A model generated the notes under the pieces. The model was not told where the DNA came from and ran no database searches. It saw only the letters and a list, made by a program, of their open reading frames with translations. A DNA stretch of 64,000 bases from Ifrita kowaldi. Lineage: Eukaryota; Chordata; Aves; Passeriformes; Cinclosomatidae. The stretch's first letter is position 1. Every line of letters begins with the position of its first letter. A program made the translations under genes and the position numbers. Below, in pieces: positions 28,152-40,200 of this stretch. The stretch is taken from assembly GCA_013398055.1 (NCBI GenBank), contig VZRS01006725.1:1136420-1200419 (forward strand). Direction: 5' to 3'.

Positions 28152-30239
28152 GAGCCAAAGTACAAGAGCCTCTTGGAGAGCACAGGCATTAGTCAAGCAC
28201 TGAAGGAAGTGCCTCCTGTTTCATCCTAAAAATGCAGGGCCCAGGACATACATGACAAAATGCACAGTCTTCATGCTTTGATTGGGAACACAGAATTTTG
28301 AAGATCCCAGGATTTTATGACTACAAGTATCAGGTTGCTGCCTCTGGGAAGTGTAACAGTCTCACTTGAAGACTTCCTTAGTCTCAACCAGGTTTTGCTA
28401 AATACACAGGAAGCAGACTGCTTTTGACAAGGAGCTAGAAATGCCCATAAGGAGCATACGAACCTGTCACAAAAACTGTGAGAAAAAACCACCAAAAATA
28501 TCCACTTGTCATCAACAGGAAAATATAACAAAAAAGAAAAAAGCAGGCTGAGGTAGTTTTGTAAGGCAAGACACACAGAAGCCTACGCTGTGGGCCTGGA
28601 AACATTCAACAGGACAAATTCCTAATTACCACCACTTCTACAAGGGCGTGAGATGCAAGGAGAAAAAAAGTGATCAGATGTGAAGAGACTGTATATGAAA
28701 GGCTGGAAAAAGAACAAATACAGACAGAAAACCTCGGAGGAATGAATGAAAAGTTAATGAGAACTAAGCGCAAGTCAACTGTTACCTATTGCTGTCCTCA
28801 GCTATTTCTTCTCCACTCTAACTTATGTTGATAATGACAACTGGTTTCATTCTCTCTCCTGTATATTTATGTTTAGGTGCTTTCAAAGGCACAAAAATCA
28901 ACAGAGAAACAAACAACTTGTAGGGGAAAAAAAGAGGGAAAAAAAGTAGTATTATAATACCTGATTTCAGTTGAACGTGCAAAGCTGTAAACAGCATGCA
29001 CTGACAGTTGAAATCAGTGGCTAGGGCCAGGAAAAAAACTTGGTGGCTTTTCAAATTCATTGCTATTTGTCTGTAGCATATACAAGTTTTTAATAGCAAC
29101 AAGTAGCTTGCGCCGCCTATGCAAGTACAGAATGTAATTCTTTATTTTCACTGACAGTTTAAAATCAGACTGCAAAGTACCAAAGTTAAAAGTTTGGCAG
29201 AAAGCTGTTTCAAGGGAATATAACACCAAGGATAGTTCTGGATATTTAAAATCTCAGCTTTCCAGAAGAGAGTTAAAAGCAGTTTCTGCTGATGGACCAA
29301 AGCCTGACAAGTTCGCAGCTTTATATACAAAAGGCATATTGTTTAAAAATTATTTTCCCTTCCCTGAGTAAATATCCCCTTACAGAGTGAGGGGGAAATA
29401 CCATGCAACAGACACACACTGGAAATCCTTCACAAACATTTATGGTTGTCCTGGCCACACATCCCAGAAGGCCCAGGGAGAGAAGCCAGGTAAAATACTT
29501 TCAGAAGTGACAGTAACTTACAAGCGCCCCTCTAAAAAGGGATATTTATTCCCAGAAATAATAAAACTTTTAGTAAAAACACAAAAATGGACTTTTTTTC
29601 TTGTGGTTAAAACAAAATGCCTTGGCAGTCATACAAATGGTTTAGCGCAGAACCACTGTGGTAAAAATTCCTGTAACCATATGGGATAGCTATCAAAATA
29701 ATGCTTTCTGCAGAACTGATAAGAATAAGGAAGGACCCAGCTTGACTCTGTCACAGATTGTTCTTCCTGGCAGGAGGTTCGAAACAATCCTTTTTGTTCA
29801 AATACTATTTTTGTAACTCTTGACACTTCTTTAGAAAAGAACTGAAGAATATATTCACAAAGCAAAGCCACGTTTTAAAACAGATTGCTTATTTCAGTAC
29901 CCTACAGTTAAAAAAATACCGAGATCTCATCCATATCGCCCATGCTGTTTCCTTTGTTTTGCTGTTTTCCATTCTTTACGGTCTTTCTCACCTACTTCTG
30001 CCCTGGAACAGCCTCAGTGTGATGCAAATTCCCCCGGACTCCCGGGAATTTCAGCGGACGACATCATCAGGTGAAACCCAGCCTGAGTCAACTCCACTTC
30101 CTGACCACGTCTAAGATGGTGCGCGCAGCCCGGTGAACCGAGGGGAGCTCTCCTCACCCACCATTCACTCACTCCCTGCCACAGCGTCCCTCAAACTTTG
30201 CCGCAGCCCAAAGACGGCGAACAACCTTCCAACCAACCA

Positions 30240-30267
30240 ACCCACCCCCCCACCCCCCCCTTTTTTT
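30240..30267 (-). repeat. C-run tract, G-quadruplex-prone on the minus strand
   Basis: Plus strand has C runs of 3, 7 and 8 separated by single A, followed by seven T. The minus (transcribed-sense) strand therefore has long G runs with 1-nt loops, followed by a GGTT-type series. This fits the classical quadruplex pattern and lies within or next to the putative exon 1. Confidence 0.85.
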
Positions 30268-30354
30268 GCTTTCTTACACGACGCCAACTTCCCAAAACAA
30301 ACTGCACCGGGGGGTAACGAGGGCACGGGCGGAAAGCACCGCGCAGTTCCGCGG

Positions 30355-30360
30355 NNNNNN
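30355..30360. other. Assembly gap (6 N)
   Basis: Six ambiguous bases sit in the GC-rich promoter core, directly beside the ETS motif. The true length of missing sequence is unknown. Open frames crossing this point cannot be trusted. Confidence 0.99.
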
Positions 30361-30570
30361 CACTTCCGGGAGGGAGCGGTCACGCGGCCGCGGGACGCGC
30401 CGCTTCCATCCGGGAACGCGGGCAGGGCGGGGCGGCGGCGGGCGGGGAGCGGGCCGGGCCTCACGGGGGCTGTGGGTGAGCGCTCTCGGGGTGCTGGGGA
30501 CCGCAGCGGGTCATCCCAGAGCACACGGCGCAGGATTGCGTGCGGAGGGGGCTGGAGGATCTCCGCTGAG

Positions 30571-30684
30571 GGAGACTCCGCACCCTCTCCGGGCAGGCTG
30601 TTCCAGAGAGGAGTTCTTCCTCGTGAGTTCTTCCTCCTCGTGCTCAGGTGGAGCTTCCTGTGCCTTCTCGTGGCCTCTTGCCCG
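30571..30684 (-). mobile_element. Older CR1 fragment, left half (interrupted)
   Basis: Matches the complement of the CR1 3' region: GGAGACTCCGCACCCTCTCC, then CAGGCTGTTCCAGAG, then GTGCTCAGGTGGAGCTTCCT and GTGGCCTCTTGCCC. The match breaks off there and resumes at about 31080, on the other side of a CR1 in the opposite orientation. It is more diverged from the remembered consensus than the inserted copy. Confidence 0.75.
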
Positions 30685-30685
30685 C

Positions 30686-31080
30686 CCAGAAGGATGGAGC
30701 ACCTCTCCTGAGGGGCTGATTGAGCCGGGAAGAGAGAAGCTGTGGGGTGACTTTGCAGTACCTGAAGGGAACTTACTGGAAAGTCAGGAGGACTATTTAC
30801 AAGAGCAGGTAGTGACAGGACAAGGGGGAATGGGCTCAGATAGAAATAGTAGGTTTAGATCAGATATTAGGGGGAAAAAAGAATTATTTTGAAGGTGGTG
30901 GGGCCCTGGCACAGGTTGCCCAGAGAAGCTGTGGCTGCCCCATCCCTGCAGGTGTCCAAGGCCAGGATGGGCAGGACTTGGAGCAACCTGGGATAGGGGA
31001 AGGTGTCCCTGCCCATGGCAGGGGGGTGGAACAAAATGATGGTCAAGGTCGCCTTCCAACCCAAACCATTCCATGGTTCT
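30686..31080 (+). mobile_element. Younger CR1 LINE 3' fragment nested in an older CR1
   Basis: Sense CR1 3' region: GGGGTGACTTTGCAGTACCT, then GCACAGGTTGCCCAGAGAAG, then GTGTCCCTGCCCATGGCAGG and CCAACCCAAACCATTCCATG. About 395 bp. Its left edge near 30686 and right edge near 31080 both fall inside a second CR1 on the opposite strand, which indicates insertion into it. Boundaries are accurate to roughly 10 bases. Confidence 0.85.
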
Positions 31081-31285
31081 GTTGCTTGGCACTACCAAGA
31101 ATACCCTGGCGTCATCTTCTTGGCACCCCGCTTTAGGTATTTATACACATTAATGAGCTCCCTTCCTTGTAAGAGAAATGCAAGCTTAACAGGCCCAGCT
31201 CCCTCAGCCTTTCCTTGTAAGAGAAATGTTCCAGTCCCCCAGTCATTCTCATTGCCCTCCTCTGGACCTCTGCTCGAAGGTGTCA
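31080..31285 (-). mobile_element. Older CR1 fragment, right half
   Basis: Continues the complement of CR1: GCTTGGCACTACCAAGAA, then GGTATTTATACACATTAATG, then ACAGGCCCAGCTCCCTCAGC and TTCCAGTCCCCCAGTCATTC. In consensus order this directly follows the left half ending near 30684. An 18-bp internal duplication (31163-31180 and 31211-31228) is visible. Confidence 0.8.
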
Positions 31286-34200
31286 GCAGGGCTCCTCCGA
31301 GGACTCTTTGTTTACTTATTTATTTCTTGTTTTGTTTCTCAGATGAAGTTGACCTGAAACTGACACTCACAAGCTCCATCTGCTCCCCGGTATTGGAGCT
31401 GAAGCAGAGCCAGTCCTCAGTGACTGCTCCCCCACGTACGGGGCTGGTGTTGGGCTCTCAGCTTCTCACCCTGCCCACAGATCTGTTCCTGGCTAGCCCA
31501 GCCATGGGCTTCAAGCCCTTCAGTCCACAGCTGCTGACCGGGACTCTTCTGTTCCCTCCACACGTGTTCAACCACCCAGCAGTTCTGAGAGCTGCTGGTC
31601 AGATCCGTCTCCTTTAGAACCAGGTGAATTTCTCTACATCACTGAAGCAGCTGCTTCTAAAAATAAACGGTGTGATAATTTGTAAATTACATACACAGAA
31701 CCGCAAAGTTCCCCGTGGAGGGCTGAAAATAAGCAGTATGTTTTGCTTTGTTTTTCAAACAAACAGGGCTTTAAAGAAAACATCCTCTGTGGAGACAATT
31801 AAGACCCAGTGACACCTTAATTGCTTCTCTTGAGAATGAGCACTAAGAATACACACACAGAGCATTGTGCTGTGTAAGGATACCCAGGCTAGCGAGGTTT
31901 CAAAATCGATATAACTGCATTAGTGAGGCTCAGAGCCCTGGATAATTCATCCTGCAGAGAAAAACTGCACTGAAAGGGCCATACTGCCTTTGGTAGTACT
32001 AGTTCTCTCACAACTATTTCAGGAACCTGTTCAGCACTGCACTGTATTTTCAGATGTCTCAGCGTTTTTTGTTTATTTGGAGTGTTTTTCACGCCAGCCC
32101 TTGCAGGAAATAGCTTTACATCCACAGTCAGGACTTACTCCATTTAGTGAGCAGGATTCTTGCAGGGGGACCAGGGTGCTTTTATGTGGCCCATCACTTA
32201 GAAGAAAACACAGAAAACATTTGTCATTTGTGAGAAACACAAGTAGAGCACAGAGTATCAGGATGTTTGGTGGTGTGAGCTGAACAGTTCGGTGATTGGA
32301 GACACTTGCAACTGGGAAGTGAAAGATGTCCATTCTTTCACAGGGCAGAATTCAGTCACTCTTACTGGAAATCAGGGATGGGTTCCTAGTTGTAACTGAA
32401 GACTCTGCAATGGGAATCTTAGGATTTAAATAGAGTAACTTAGCATATGAGAAAAACAGTGAGTCAAGTGAATCTTTGTATCTAGTAACCATCATCTCCC
32501 TTAAATCCCACTCCAGAGAAAGTCTGCAAAGATGAATCATTAACACAAGTTGTGGAAAACATGCATATTTGCCAGCAGTCAAAAGGTAAGATTACATCTC
32601 ACGCATCCCTTGGGCTGAAAAGTTCCTTTGCTCGCCCTCAGATACCCAATACTGTGGGGGTGTGGGCACATGCCACAGCAGGGTGTGTAAATGGTGGCCA
32701 AGCAGAGCCACTACCACCTTCCAGATCTGGAGTCTCCACTTGGTTTTAGCAGAAGTTTAACTTATTTTCCCGTGCTTTTCACCCACTGCTTAGTCCTGTT
32801 CCCTGCAGTTCCCCCGCAGATTCCCATTTTTGCACCCTCTCAGTGCTAAATTGAAGTGCCCCACGTAGTGTTGGCCTCCTGTGTAACGTTAAGGTGGAAT
32901 TCTGTCACAGCAGGAGGCATCAGTGTGATTTGCATTTTGGCAGCACTTAGTGGGTCAATTGAGATAAGTGACCCTTCATGCCAGACATTTTACCAAAACC
33001 AGAGTTGGTAATCTAATTAGGACAGAGAATGGTAGAGAAAAACAAGGCAGGGTGAAGTGATTAAGGCCACCTCCAGAACAAAGATTTTGGCAGAGACCAG
33101 AGGGAGCACAAAACTTTCCTGGGTCCAGAATGAATGCCGTGGTCATGCTTCCCCAGGCCAGGCAGGAGGACCCACAGGAATATACTCTTACAATATACAC
33201 CATTTTCTGGCAGGACCTTGGTGGTATTTATACTTTCCGAAGCTTTTCACAGAAAGATGCCATGCTAGTTTATTGTCCTAAATAAAACCTAACACTAAAT
33301 GTATTTAATTTCCAAATTACAGCCTGAGAAACTATTTCTAAAGAAATCTGAAGAAAGCACAATGGCTGTTGTAGTTGTTTTCAGTTGTACACACAGCCAG
33401 CAGTACTGACTCCACTATTTAGACTGCCCATCACTTCTCATTATGAAAAAACCTCTCATTGCACACATTTGTGTGTGGGGAAGGGTTTTCAATGTGAAAG
33501 ACCTCCAAAATAATTTTACTTACGAATTCTCCTAGAAAGATTAAGAAAGCATATTCACATACAACTACAAAAGGATTAGTATTTGGAGATTTTAAGTGCT
33601 CTAGTCTGGGCAGGCAACAGGGTGTGATCAAGTTTCAGGCTGTTGGGACTTCCACCTTAGATAAACCCTTCAAAATACAAATTCTGTCTGCTGTAATATT
33701 AAACATCATATTTGCCATGCTTCTATGTGCAATAGAGAATTTATTGTAGGTTATTGATGAGATTTCTTCACCCTTGCTTTGTGATACGAGGTGAGCTGAA
33801 TTCAGCTGCTGCACATGGTGATGTTAACTCTCAGGGCCTGTAAATAGATTGTTTTTAGTATTACTCCCACAGATTTAAGGGAAGTACTTGCATATGTAAA
33901 CATGAATTGAAATGATTTGCAAAATGCAGTTGTGAGTGGAAGTCATTTTCTACCCACCAAGTAGTCACATTTCAATGGTGGAATTATATATCCTAATTAC
34001 AGATTCATTATAAATCTCTTTGAGATATTTCTGGTGAAAGGAGCCATTTATGCACGTGCATGTAAGCACATTGCTGCAATAAGTTTTCAAGATCCACAAT
34101 AGGATTGTGTCACTAAAGTAGTATTTTTGAAAAAAAATAAAGACAGGAATATTAATTTAATCTATTTTCTTAATCAGTGTAATTATTTTATTAACATATT

Positions 34201-37200
34201 CTAGAAGGATTAATGGCAAATCACCCAAGAGTGGGCTATATCACATGCTTTCTGTTTTCTTTTCCTGCTAGTTATCCAAATGTGAGCACTTCCTGGAGGA
34301 ATCATGATAAATCTGTAGCATCTTATTTCAACCAACCCTATTTGCTTTTAACAGAGCCAGCAGACAGCACTGCAAATGTACTGCCAAGATGTATGGGTGA
34401 CTTTGCATTAAGTAAATACAAAGGCAGATCTAGCTGATATAAATCACAATTTTATGGGCAGTTTTAAAAGACTGAAAAATTGCAGCAGGAAAGTTTTTAG
34501 TCTTTTTATAATATAGTGGCCTCAGAATTTGAATTGCTTTTTGGAATTTAAAGTTCCAGGGCATTAAGATATCACTTAATTTAGAGTGACTTTTCCACCT
34601 TAAACTATTTGGATATTTTCCTGGACTTCCTTTCTGGAAAAGAAAAGAAAATAATAGAACTGTTAAGCCACAACAAACAACTGATTTCCTTACAAGGTAG
34701 TGGTACAGCTCTGAAATTATTGAGTAATGTTTCAACAGAATGGGCCTTCACTTGAAAAGGTCGGTGTTTTGAAGCCAGTACTCTTCAGTGTGAAATACAT
34801 GCTAGTTTTAGCAGGAAGGTTTTAGCAAAGATGCAGTTTCTCCTGAGAGAGGAGGGTGGCATGGGAGGAGTGAAGTGCTCCTGCCAGTGGAGCAGAGCCT
34901 GGCACTGGGGGCTGAGTCACAGGCAAGTCTCTGTTTTTCCTCATTGAGTGTGAGTTTTGATCTTCTATCTTTGACCGCAGATAAAAACCACCAAGCTACT
35001 GTAACCACCAAGTCTTCTCTGTTTATACTTTGTATAAACAAGCACTGGTTTTAGCAGACACTTGAACTTGGGACTTCCAAACTTTGCCTGAGCTCAGCAG
35101 CTGCTGGGTGTGAGCTTCCCTTTCTTCTTCCATTAAAAACAAATAAATAGACACTGAGAAGATTTTCATGCAAAATATGAAAACATTTCAGTTTTCTAAC
35201 TCCCTCAAGACAGTAAAATGTTTCCCAAATAGTTTTAGTCAGTTTTTCAACACATTTTATTTCATGAGGTGCTTATATGTTACTAGTGTTAAAAAAGAAT
35301 TATTAAATAGAATTTGCTTTGTGTTGTCATGTTCCTTTCCCTCAGTTTCTCTTTCTGTTTGCTCTGTTCACTGTTATGCCTTAAAATAAAGAGTAAGGAC
35401 TTCAAAGCAGGTATCCTATCTTTCTGTGGATATTTCTTTAATTCATAATGGCAGAAAACTTACTGGAAACTGGTTGCAGCACTGCATGGCAATAATTTTT
35501 CTGCTGAATGATGAGCTGCAAATCACTGCAAAAATCTTTGTTTTATTCCCCCTCAGTATTTTCTAATGTGATATCACCAGTTTCTCGTCGAAAAAACCCC
35601 ATATTTCTTTCAGTCATGCACCCCAACAAATATTCTGATTTTGTACTTAGTTTTTCTTCATTCATATTTGCCAGAACTCCACAACCATGATGGCTGTGTA
35701 ACCATGTGCTGTGTCCCAGGTTTTTTCTCCTTTGGTCTCCCTTCACTGCCATTGAGGGGCCACTGAGGGTCACAAGTGAGATGGCAAACCAGGGGTGTTA
35801 CTTGATGTGCTCAATAAGTCACAAACCTGACAGCCACAACTGGACGTGGGAAACTTTTTTATTATAGTTTCTTCAGGGAATGATGATTTATTTTATTTCT
35901 TTGTAAAGTTAATAGACTCTTTTCTGGTCTTGCTAAAGGATGAGAAAACCTCTTTAAAGTTCTTTGCAGATAAGCATTCCTCTCCTTTCCAAAAAAAAAA
36001 AAAAAGTAAAATCAAACCCCATGGTTTTAAATATTATGCCAGATTTGTCCTCCTCTACTTCTTTCTGCTCTCCAAACAGCACTGAAACACAGAGGGGCTT
36101 CCCTTCTACAGACTTCAGAGAGCGTGGAGACTTCTTTTAGTACCAGAAAGCAACAATAAAGAGCAAATTTCGCTTTGTGGCTTGTACTCATACATTTGAG
36201 AATGAAGCCAAATGCAGTCTTTTCCTCATTTCAATACTAAGTAGCTTTTAAAATGGTTTTAAAAGTAACTTTCTTAGAGAAAAGAACAAGCATTAAGTTC
36301 TGAATTTTATGAAAGCCCCAAACATCATCATTTATAAGTGGAGATATGCCCAGCATCTGAACACGATTCAGTTGGCTCAGAGAGCCTATGAACAGACTCT
36401 CAGAAGAATCTACAGATTCTTCACTGAATGAAGATCAAGCTGCTAAGGCACATTTAGAGGAAAAAACCACACCTCAGTTCAGTTCTGTCAGGAAGACAAG
36501 TTGTTTTTGAACTTTATCACCCTTTTAGGTTGTGAGATTCTGTGGTGTTGCCTCTCTAAACAGCCTCCTGCTTCCCAGCTGATAAACAAAACCCTTAATT
36601 ATGCTGCTCGCAGGAGTACATTTCAATATTAATATTCCCCAAATTCTCTTGAGTTTCATGACAGGACTTGGCTTAATTGTCTCTATGCATGGTAAAAAAA
36701 CCCCATATTCCTTGTAATGTCGCATTTTATAGGACTGAGCCCTTCTGCCGTACTTTGCAAACCAAACATTTTTAGCATGGAGCACTAAATACATAACTTT
36801 TAATAAAGACTAAAATAAAGCAGCATTGTCATTTCAGTAAATGTCTATTTTTAGACCTGCCAAATATGCATAACAGGCAACTGGATAATTGCTGATTGTT
36901 GCACAATAATTTACACATGGATTTATGAGTTACACATGAAATAGCCTATTTTGTTCAGTTCTTATTCCTCCAAAACTTCCTGTATTTTCTTATTCTTTTT
37001 TTTCTTATTGCACAATTTTTTGGGTAGGAAATCATACATGTCAGAGAAATATTAGATTTAAAACTCATGCCTTCATATTTTACATGTGACTTGGCCTCTG
37101 TTATTTCAGGAAGTTAATTAATCTCTAATGAAACATTATTTTACTGTGTATCATTTTTGTTTGACCATAAATTGTTTTTCGTATTTATTTTCTGAGAAAT

Positions 37201-40200
37201 GAAAGCATTCTACTGGATATTTTTTCTAATTTTTCAATTTCACCATCCCCACAAAAGTCATAATTTACACAGCTTTATTCATCATCATTATCTATAATTA
37301 ATCTGGTCATATGGTTTTAATAAAGTTAAATAGTTAAAGTGTAAGACTGTGACTATCTTCCAAAAAAATGTTAATTTTAAAGAGTGCTGGACCATGTACA
37401 CTAGATAATAAGCAATATGAGATGTATATGTGCATAACAACATCTTTAATTGTCAAAATAACATAACCTGTGCAGTAAGTTTGAGTTCCTGTAGGAAAAT
37501 CTCCTAAGCAGAATGATTCCTGAATTTTACTGCAAATATAGGCACTCACTGAATTTCATCTCTAAGAAATATTGGAGATGTGCATAAGAGGTTCCCCATT
37601 CCTTGTGAATAGATGTAAGGACAAATGGCATATTCTGAACACCAGAAAAAAAAACCTAACAACTTTCAGGATTATTGGAAGGATCCCAATGCAAATACTA
37701 AACACCAAGCTGGGGACACAGAACAGCCCCATGGTAATTTCTAACAGAATTCTGCCAGATATTTGAAATTTTGATTAAGCAAGCCTTTTCACTTTAAGAC
37801 AATACAGGTGTTTCTTACTTATTTTTTATTTCTTTTGGCGTCTATTTAGATTTAACACCTCTTTACATATCTATGTGTGCTGTAAGTGCTGTAGTTCTCA
37901 TTAGCACAGATTTTGCACTGTTGATGTTTTCATCCAGTTCATTTCTCCTTGCTGGCAAGCATTTAGTGTCTCTAGACATATTATGATTCATAAGATGAAT
38001 AGCTTCCTCTTGCTCTGGGATTCAAGAGACCAGCATGGAAATATCCTATTCCTAGAGCAAAATCTCAGATGAATAATGTTGTATGACAAGTGTATTACTC
38101 ACTGATGGAGATCTGCTGGGATCTCTTCAGCAGCTTAAAACTGCTGGTCAGGAAGAGGTAGATTGGGGCAGAAAGTGGTCTTCTGAATCAGATTATGTAG
38201 TGGTAAAACAGTGTTAGAATCTTTTTGCAATGCTGTAATTGGATGCAAACTTCATTTGAGATTTCAGCTTTCAACTGCTTTACTAAATTTACGTAACACA
38301 AATGCTAATTAGTGATGAATATTTGAATATTATACAGCAAACTCCCGTGCACATTATGCTTAGGTCAAAATCCCACTTATATCAAAAGGTGAGAGTAGCT
38401 TCTTTTTAAAAAAAGAAGAAGTCTATTGACACCATTGATTTGGAAAGATGTGATATTTTCATATTTACATGTGGGTTCATTTGTATCTCTTCATTAAAAA
38501 TGAATTTGCCATAGTTTTCCCAAGCATATATTAAAAGCTGAACTTTCTTGTAAATCAATATTCAGGTGCCTAATTGCTCTCAACTCTTTCTTGTTTTATA
38601 TTTTGAATACTTCAAATTAAATACTTTATGTTTAGAATCAGATATTTTAATGTGGCTGTTTTATGCCTGAGCATCTCTCTATTGAATTCAACAGAATTAT
38701 TCATATAGAAGGTGACTCAGTAATGGTCATATCAAAAAAGCAGGAATTCCCTGTGGAACAATTGCAAGGTATTGTGTTCAAATTCAGAAAACATAAGTAA
38801 TAGCTCCCTAGTGAGTCTTGGTGAAAAACACCAGAGAGGTACCAATCCAGAGAGAGATCTTGCATTTCAGTTGTTCAGTAATCAAACCCTGGGATGCCTT
38901 TTGAATTTTAGTATTTCAAGGTGTTTACATAAGCATATGAGGTAGATAATTAAAAAGGAAGAAGTTAAATATTATCATCCTGGATAACTACCCTGAACTC
39001 TCGTTAGGTGCCAACAAAACTTGAAGTGTGTTATCTCAAAGTCATTGACAGTCATGGCTGCAACTCTAAAAAATATCTTCTAAGGACACAAGGATCAGAT
39101 TTATCATCTAAACCACCTGTTTGGCCCTGCAAGTTTTAAGATAAGAGAAGATGACAACAGCATCTCCTCAAAATGAAGAGATTCACAGGGAGCCATGATC
39201 TCATAAGCGTGGAACAGCTTGAGGCTTTTCTCTGAGTCATCTCTCCCTAATGGCAATTTTAAGGTCACTCCTGAATATGGACAGTTTATTCTGGAGAGAA
39301 GAAACAGTGCTTGGCAAGAAAGAAACAGAGATCAATTGGCACAATAAAGGACTGTAGTCCAGTTAATCAAAGTTCCTTTGAAATACTTTTGATTTGCAGC
39401 TTTGGTATTCTGTTGTTCTAGAAATCAGCTCTAATTTTTCATCCAGTACTTTAGGAAGGAGTCTGAATTCCGTAACATCTGGATAGAGTGCAATTTAGTT
39501 TTAGTGCTTTGATCAGTCTTCATTGACAAAGCTTCATCAACCATTACTGAGATTGATTTTTTAGTTTTTATTTCAAAAAATTTATGCAAGGAAGACCTTT
39601 CACAAATGCTAATTCCTTGGAGTTACAGCTAACCCAGAACCCAAAACAGAGAGGGAAATTTCCAGCTGTTGATCTCACTTACTATCACCTCACACTTGCT
39701 TCCAGTTCCTTGGCTGCTCATGTGCAAGGAGGTGGATAGCTCTTATCTCTTAACTGTGTGCACCTTGTCTGAAATGCTTTTACCAAAGCCTGGGAATTTG
39801 TCTCTTTTCTGCCTAAATGAACAATCACAAGAGGAACTTAAAGAACTGGTTCGTGAGAGCTCCTCATCAGTGGCAAACGTATTTACTTATGAGAAACGTG
39901 GATGGTGGTGTTGTGTTTCTGCTCTTATTTAAAAAGGTAAGTCTATCAATGCTCATCTTTGAAATAAATGGAAAGCTGTTTTCTGTTCAGCTGGCCTCTT
40001 TATCAGAGAATTAGTTATTGAATGGTCAGTGTTACTCGTTCTCCCTGTGCACTGGATAACAAAGTGCAGATATGCAGCAGGGCTTTCAGAACAACGCAAG
40101 AAGAGAGAGGGTTTGTGCAAACTCATTTAGACAGATAAGGGAAGCCTCTGAGGACTTGGGCCCAGGGCTTCATAGTACAGAACTGCCAGGATGGGTCCTG

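Larger units (their letters stand above)
15744..30150 (-). other. SPOPL: SPOPL intron 1 (right boundary approximate)
   Basis: About 14 kb between the first coding exon and the CpG-rich promoter. It holds one CR1 fragment (about 27964-28151), a 20-bp direct repeat (17551-17600) and a C/T-rich tract near 25069-25105. No additional coding exon was recognised; open frames up to 172 codons (23285-23803) look random. The right end depends on which exon 1 donor is used. Confidence 0.65.
30000..30560 (-). promoter_or_regulatory. SPOPL: CpG-rich promoter region of SPOPL, probably with non-coding exon 1
   Basis: The only strongly CpG-rich block in the window, densest at about 30351-30480. It sits upstream of the minus-strand gene. 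Motifs seen: ETS site CCGGAAGTG (minus strand, 30361-30369); AP-1-like TGAGTCA at 30084-30090; YY1-like AAGATGGTG at 30113-30121 on the plus strand. Candidate minus-strand exon 1 donors are GTAAGA (exon edge 30278), GTGAGT (about 30173) and GTGAGG (30158); the sequence alone does not choose between them. No TATA box is evident, as is usual for such promoters. Confidence 0.65.

Noticed and set aside
29761..29790. GGTTCGAAACAATCC as a tRNA T-arm
   Set aside because: No matching acceptor, D or anticodon arms nearby.
30133..30892. Open frames of 192 and 208 codons across the CpG region
   Set aside because: They run through the N gap and into CR1 sequence and are Arg/Gly-rich as expected for GC-rich DNA. 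They match no family.
31003..31617. 204-codon plus-strand ORF
   Set aside because: Its first part is CR1 read in both orientations and the remainder has no domain character.
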